DNA of 8,866 nucleotides from Collinsella sp. (GTDB lineage Bacteria; Actinomycetota; Coriobacteriia; Coriobacteriales; Coriobacteriaceae), in NCBI GenBank assembly GCA_019419625.1, contig DXZO01000067.1:1-8866 (forward strand), in the 5' to 3' direction. Positions 6,086 to 8,866 of the stretch are shown one piece after another; the stretch's first letter is position 1, and each line of letters starts with the position of its first letter. A model generated the notes under the pieces. It was not told the origin of the DNA. It made no database searches and was given only the letters and a program-made list of their open reading frames with translations. The position numbers and the translations under genes were made by a program.

Positions 6086-6256
6086 ATGTTCAATGCTATC
6101 GCGCATGCTTTACTTGCCCTCGCGCCCGAGTTCGATGCTGCAAAGGTCGAGGACGTTCCTATGAGCCTAAAGGCCTGGATCGATGGTTCGCAGGGCAACA
6201 TTCGGAGGGAGACGTTGGGCGCCAAGTGCATGGCGCGTCACTTCTTTGCAAATTAG
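6086..6256 (+). CDS. Small unrecognised ORF between argG and argH (56 aa)
   Basis: The ORF starts at an ATG with a GGGGAG site 8 nt upstream and encodes a protein beginning MFNAIAHALLALAPEF and ending MARHFFAN. I recognise no family. The first 14 residues are a hydrophobic or amphipathic helix; the remainder is mixed and charged, with one Arg pair (NIRRE). An internal ATG (6161, GAGG upstream) would give a 31-residue form. An upstream in-frame start at 6020 lies inside the hairpin and is unlikely. Codon use includes TTA, CTA, CGG and AGG, which are scarce in neighbouring genes, so it may be new, poorly expressed or non-coding. Its place between two arginine genes suggests a link to their expression, but nothing in the sequence shows one. 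Confidence 0.42.
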   Translation: MFNAIAHALLALAPEFDAAKVEDVPMSLKAWIDGSQGNIRRETLGAKCMARHFFAN

Positions 6257-6374
6257 CTATAGGGACTCGCACATGGTGGGGAATATGCAAAACTAGCGGT
6301 TGAGAAATCGCTTTAGCGACATGGCTCATTGCTTTGGGCGCTTGTTTTGGTATTTGGAGAAAGGGGACGGTTCC

Positions 6375-7805
6375 ATGGCTCTTTGGGGCGGTCGTTTTGA
6401 GGCGGGAGTGGCCGAGGTCACGCAGGAGTTTGGCGCGTCGCTGCCTGTCGACAAACATCTCTATAAGCAGGATATCGCCGGTTCTATGGCGCATGCCAAG
6501 ATGCTGGCGGCCCAAGGCATCATCAGTGCCGAGGACGAGCAGGCGATTGCCGAGGGCCTGACCGGAATCGAACAGGATATCGATGCCGGCAACTTCACCT
6601 TCGATATCAACGATGAGGACATTCATATGTCCATCGAGAGCGAGCTGACGCGCCGCATCGGCGAGGCTGGCAAGCGCTTGCATACTGGGCGTTCGCGCAA
6701 CGACCAGGTGGCGACCGATACGCGCCTGGGCGTCAAGGCGCTGGCCAAGGAGCTCATGGAGGCCAATCTTGAGCTGCGCCATGTGCTGGTGGATGCGGCC
6801 AAGAAGTACGACAAGGTGATTCTGCCGGGCTACACGCATATGCAGCACGCTCAGCCCGTGCTGCTCTCGCATCATCTGCTGGCGTATTCCTGGATGTTCG
6901 CGCGCGACTTTACGCGCCTGAAGGCCGCCTTTGATGCCGCCGACAACTGCCCGCTGGGTGCTGCCGCGCTTGCCGGTACGAGCTATCCGCTCGATCGCCA
7001 GATGACGGCTGCCGAACTTGGCTTTGCGGGCGTGATTCCCAACTCGCTCGATGCGGTTTCCGACCGTGATTTCTTGCTCGATCTGCATTACGCCGGATCC
7101 GTCATGGCGATGCACCTGTCGCGTCTTTCCGAGGAGATCGTGCTGTGGTCGAGCTCCGAATTTGGCTTTATCACGCTTTCAGACTCCTACTCCACCGGCT
7201 CGTCCATCATGCCGCAGAAGAAGAATCCCGACTTTGCCGAGCTTATCCGCGGTAAGAGCGGTCGCGTGTACGGCAACCTGGTGCAGCTGCTGGTAACCAT
7301 GAAGGGCCTGCCGCTCGCTTATAACAAGGACTTGCAGGAGGACAAGGAGGGCGCGCTCGATACCGCTCACACGCTCATGCAGTGCCTGTCCGTTATGGCG
7401 GGCATGATCTCGACCTGGACTGTCAACGAGGTCGCCATGGCGCGCGAGTGTGGCGTGGGCCACTTGGCAGCCACTGATGTTGCCGATTACCTGGCAAAGC
7501 GCGGCCTGCCGTTCCGTGAGGCGCATGCCGTGGTGGGCCATCTGGTCCTGATGTGTGAGAAGCGCGGCTGCAATCTTGAGGACCTGCCGTTTGAGGTGTT
7601 TCAGGAGGCAAGCCCGCTCTTTGAGCGCGATATTACCGAGGCGCTCGACATCCCGTCGATTGTCGCCGCACGCACGACCGAGGGCGGTACCGCCCCTGCC
7701 GCCGTTGCCGTGCAGCTGCAGCGTGCCGAGGCGCAGCTCGTGGCCGACGAAGGCGTGTTTGGATCGCTAACCAAGGTTGTCGAGATGGGTCACGGGACAA
7801 AGTAG
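6375..7805 (+). CDS. argH: Argininosuccinate lyase
   Basis: This 476-residue member of the fumarase/aspartase superfamily splits argininosuccinate into arginine and fumarate, the last step of arginine synthesis; the active form is a homotetramer. The fumarate-lyase signature GSSIMPQKKNP starts at G275 and includes the flexible-loop serines S276/S277. The TGRSRNDQ segment and H155 in PGYTHMQHAQP are further conserved active-site regions. The length is at the upper end of the usual 455-475. The frame is open upstream to a TTG at 6300, but MALWGGRF at 6375 is the typical start and has an AAGGGG site 8 nt before it. The gene begins 118 nt after the small ORF; no terminator is seen in that gap, so the two may be co-transcribed. 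An intrinsic terminator follows the stop. Confidence 0.96.
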   Translation: MALWGGRFEAGVAEVTQEFGASLPVDKHLYKQDIAGSMAHAKMLAAQGIISAEDEQAIAEGLTGIEQDIDAGNFTFDINDEDIHMSIESELTRRIGEAGKRLHTGRSRNDQVATDTRLGVKALAKELMEANLELRHVLVDAAKKYDKVILPGYTHMQHAQPVLLSHHLLAYSWMFARDFTRLKAAFDAADNCPLGAAALAGTSYPLDRQMTAAELGFAGVIPNSLDAVSDRDFLLDLHYAGSVMAMHLSRLSEEIVLWSSSEFGFITLSDSYSTGSSIMPQKKNPDFAELIRGKSGRVYGNLVQLLVTMKGLPLAYNKDLQEDKEGALDTAHTLMQCLSVMAGMISTWTVNEVAMARECGVGHLAATDVADYLAKRGLPFREAHAVVGHLVLMCEKRGCNLEDLPFEVFQEASPLFERDITEALDIPSIVAARTTEGGTAPAAVAVQLQRAEAQLVADEGVFGSLTKVVEMGHGTK

Positions 7806-7858
7806 AGGTTTGGCTGAAGACGTATTGTCCATTTATTGATAAATCGTTTTAGCTTTAC

Positions 7859-7890
7859 GGGCGTCTGCTGATGCGGGCGCCCCTATTTTG
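7859..7890 (+). terminator. Intrinsic terminator of argH
   Basis: GGGCGTCTGC (7859-7868) pairs with GCGGGCGCCC (7873-7882) through 10 positions, two of them G-U, with a TGAT loop. CTATTTTG follows directly. It lies 53 nt after the argH stop. Confidence 0.75.
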
Positions 7891-7971
7891 CTGCTATGGG
7901 GGAGGAGCTTGTCGAAAACTTTTGTAGGACATTTGCGCAGGTTGTGAAGGGGGTACGTTCGCGGGTGGCAA

Positions 7972-8012
7972 CCGACCGCCCGCTCTGTTCGATGTGGTTG
8001 ATGAGCGGTCGG
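7972..8012. promoter_or_regulatory. Inverted repeat upstream of ndk
   Basis: CCGACCGC (7972-7979) and GCGGTCGG (8005-8012) are perfect reverse complements 25 nt apart. CCGCTC (7979-7984) offers an overlapping alternative pairing with GAGCGG (8003-8008). The pair lies in the 384-nt gap between argH and ndk, about 110 bp upstream of the likely ndk -10. The rest of the gap (7891-8083) shows no credible ORF, tRNA or known riboswitch core. It may be a regulator site or an RNA structure. Confidence 0.3.
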
Positions 8013-8083
8013 ATGGTACTCTAATCGGGCTTCGAAACAGAAGTGACACATATGGAGCGCTTTAATAAATTGCAGCGTTTCAA

Positions 8084-8126
8084 TAAACAGCTTTTTGTTT
8101 AACTGCAGCTAAAACTCTGTTACGAT
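8084..8126 (+). promoter_or_regulatory. ndk promoter with extended -10 and an adjacent 6-bp dyad
   Basis: TGTTACGAT (8118-8126) is an extended -10 (TGn plus TACGAT), the same form as the minus-strand element at 116-124. TTTAAC (8098-8103) sits 17 nt upstream as a weak -35. TAAACA (8084-8089) and TGTTTA (8096-8101) are a perfect inverted repeat that overlaps this -35, so it may be an operator. The predicted start near 8133 gives a leader of about 57 nt. Confidence 0.5.
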
Positions 8127-8189
8127 GCAGTCCAGGCGGGTGCCGGAATGGGACTTGGGCACGCGCGAACCTACTTGAAAGGCTACCTT

Positions 8190-8594
8190 ATGGCTATCGA
8201 GAAGACCTTCATCATGATTAAGCCCGACGCCGTGCGCGACCGCAAGATCGGCGAGATCGTTGCTCGTATTGAGCGCAGCGGCCTTGTCATCGAGCGCATG
8301 GAGATGACCACGCTCGAGCGCGCTACCGTCGAGGAGCACTACGCCCATCTGGCCGACAAGCCCTTCTTTGGCGGTCTCTGCGACTTTATGACGAGCGGTC
8401 CGGTCGTCAAGATGGTTGTTTCCGGTCTTTCCGCTGTCTCCAAGATGCGCACCCTTATGGGCGCCACCAACCCGCTTGATGCTGCTCCTGGCACCATCCG
8501 CGGCGACTTCGCCGTCGATGTCAACGCCAACGTGATTCACGGCTCCGACTGCCTGGAGAACGCCGAGATCGAGATCAAGCGCTTCTTTGGCTAA
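8190..8594 (+). CDS. ndk: Nucleoside diphosphate kinase
   Basis: This 134-residue cytoplasmic enzyme transfers the gamma-phosphate between nucleoside triphosphates and diphosphates through a phosphohistidine, balancing (d)NTP pools. The fold-defining TFIMIKPDAV carries K11, PGTIRGDFA supplies the nucleotide-binding arginine, and the active-site motif NVIHGSD contains the catalytic H117. The residue after HGSD is Cys, where Ser is most common in the family, probably a harmless change. The length is at the short end of the bacterial range. An upstream in-frame ATG at 8148 exists, but the ATG at 8190 has a GAAAGG site 7 nt upstream and gives the normal MAIEKTF start. The gene is monocistronic, between its own promoter and terminator. 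Confidence 0.97.
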   Translation: MAIEKTFIMIKPDAVRDRKIGEIVARIERSGLVIERMEMTTLERATVEEHYAHLADKPFFGGLCDFMTSGPVVKMVVSGLSAVSKMRTLMGATNPLDAAPGTIRGDFAVDVNANVIHGSDCLENAEIEIKRFFG

Positions 8595-8596
8595 AC

Positions 8597-8618
8597 CAGC
8601 TTTGACTCCTTAAAGCTG
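8597..8618 (+). other. Small hairpin just after the ndk stop
   Basis: CAGCTTT (8597-8603) pairs perfectly with AAAGCTG (8612-8618) around an 8-nt loop, 2 nt after the ndk stop and 15 nt before the main terminator. There is no U-tract. It could stabilise the mRNA 3' end or slow RNA polymerase before the terminator. Confidence 0.35.
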
Positions 8619-8632
8619 TTAGCGTGTGGCTT

Positions 8633-8671
8633 GGGCGCCGCGGAACTCCATCCGCGGCGCCCTTTTATATT
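8633..8671 (+). terminator. Intrinsic terminator of ndk
   Basis: GGGCGCCGCGG (8633-8643) pairs perfectly with CCGCGGCGCCC (8652-8662) around an AACTCCAT loop. TTTTATATT follows at once. It is a textbook rho-independent terminator. Confidence 0.9.
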
Positions 8672-8673
8672 CC

Positions 8674-8706
8674 AGTAGATTTTTGGGACATGCCTAGAAA
8701 TCTACT
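8674..8706. repeat. 33-nt near-perfect palindromic hairpin between two terminators
   Basis: AGTAGATTT (8674-8682) pairs perfectly with AAATCTACT (8698-8706). The stem continues inward through TTGGG and CCTAG to 14 pairs in all, two of them wobble, leaving an ACATG loop (8688-8692). It lies between the ndk terminator and the rpiB terminator, where neither gene needs it. This compact isolated palindrome resembles REP-type intergenic units. Only one copy is in this window, so repeat status is unproven. Confidence 0.45.
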
Positions 8707-8710
8707 AAAG

Positions 8711-8750
8711 AGCCCCCGCCTGGAATGTGCGTGCATTCCAGGCGGGGGCT
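8711..8750 (-). terminator. 17-bp perfect hairpin, likely terminator of rpiB
   Basis: AGCCCCCGCCTGGAATG (8711-8727) and CATTCCAGGCGGGGGCT (8734-8750) are perfect complements with a TGCGTG loop. Read on the minus strand it lies 27 nt after the rpiB stop and is followed by CTTTAGTAGATTT, moderately U-rich. The plus-strand tail has no T run, so the direction is taken to be leftward. Confidence 0.7.
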
Positions 8751-8777
8751 GTCGCTAGCGTATGGCGTTGTAAGTCT

Positions 8778-8866
8778 TTAGGCCTCGTCGACGACCTTGA
8801 GACCGCGGGTCTGGTCGATCTCGTTGAGGAGGTTGACGCGACGCTCGTGACGGCCGCCCTCAAACT
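8778..8866 (-). CDS. rpiB: Ribose-5-phosphate isomerase B, C-terminal 28 residues
   Basis: Only the 3' end is present; the rest lies beyond the right edge. The minus-strand frame reads FEGGRHERRVNLL and ends VVDEA before a TAA (8778-8780). The (F/Y)EGGRHxxRV string is characteristic of the C-terminal end of RpiB/LacA-LacB isomerases, which interconvert ribose 5-phosphate and ribulose 5-phosphate in the non-oxidative pentose phosphate pathway; the Arg residues help bind the phosphate. The active-site cysteine and the N-terminal half are outside the window. It converges on ndk, with separate terminators between them. Confidence 0.8.
   Translation of the reverse strand, partial: FEGGRHERRVNLLNEIDQTRGLKVVDEA

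Noticed and set aside
6300..6374. TTG start extending argH by 25 codons
   Set aside because: The MALWGGRF start at 6375 is typical and has its own ribosome site.
7833..8051. 72-codon minus-strand ORF in the argH-ndk gap
   Set aside because: It runs through the argH terminator, has no ribosome site I can support and its translation looks random.
8148..8189. Upstream ATG for ndk
   Set aside because: It lacks a good ribosome site and would add 14 residues not seen in the family; the ATG at 8190 is well placed.

Overview
The window looks like chromosomal core DNA from a GC-rich actinobacterium. The best guess is the Coriobacteriia, probably Collinsella. This rests on GC-rich codon use (Arg almost always CGC or CGT), long antisense shadow frames, the style of the proteins and the many strong intergenic hairpins. 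It is an inference, not a database result. There is no sign of a phage, integron, CRISPR array or insertion sequence. Apart from one 126-bp nested palindrome, the window is ordinary housekeeping sequence.

Layout. At the left edge (minus strand, 1-66) are the first 22 codons of what looks like an M18-family aminopeptidase. It diverges from polA (DNA polymerase I, 233-2977, plus). A bidirectional-looking terminator (3011-3044) and a large perfect inverted repeat (3112-3237) separate polA from a convergent Cof-type HAD hydrolase (3245-4072, minus). The HAD gene diverges from an arginine-biosynthesis block: a long structured leader, argG (4626-5852), a 234-nt hairpin-rich gap, a small unrecognised ORF (6086-6256) and argH (6375-7805). 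After the argH terminator comes a 384-nt gap with an inverted repeat and a promoter, then ndk (8190-8594, plus). ndk converges on the 3' end of rpiB (8778-8866, minus); three hairpins lie between the two stops.

Gene functions. ArgG and ArgH are consecutive enzymes: citrulline and aspartate give argininosuccinate, which gives arginine and fumarate. PolA acts in gap filling and RNA-primer removal, and Ndk balances nucleoside triphosphates. RpiB belongs to the pentose phosphate pathway.

Main discovery candidate. The argG leader contains a 24-codon ORF (4347-4421) with a strong Shine-Dalgarno. Six of its last ten codons are arginine, ending in three tandem CGA codons just before the stop; CGA is not used for any of the 12 arginines of argG. 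The Arg-codon segment can pair with a downstream segment (4473-4481). Part of that downstream segment can instead pair with the 5' arm of an intrinsic terminator (4486-4531) ahead of argG. This is the architecture of ribosome-mediated attenuation, here apparently sensing arginine. The pairings are read from the sequence; the regulatory model is inference.
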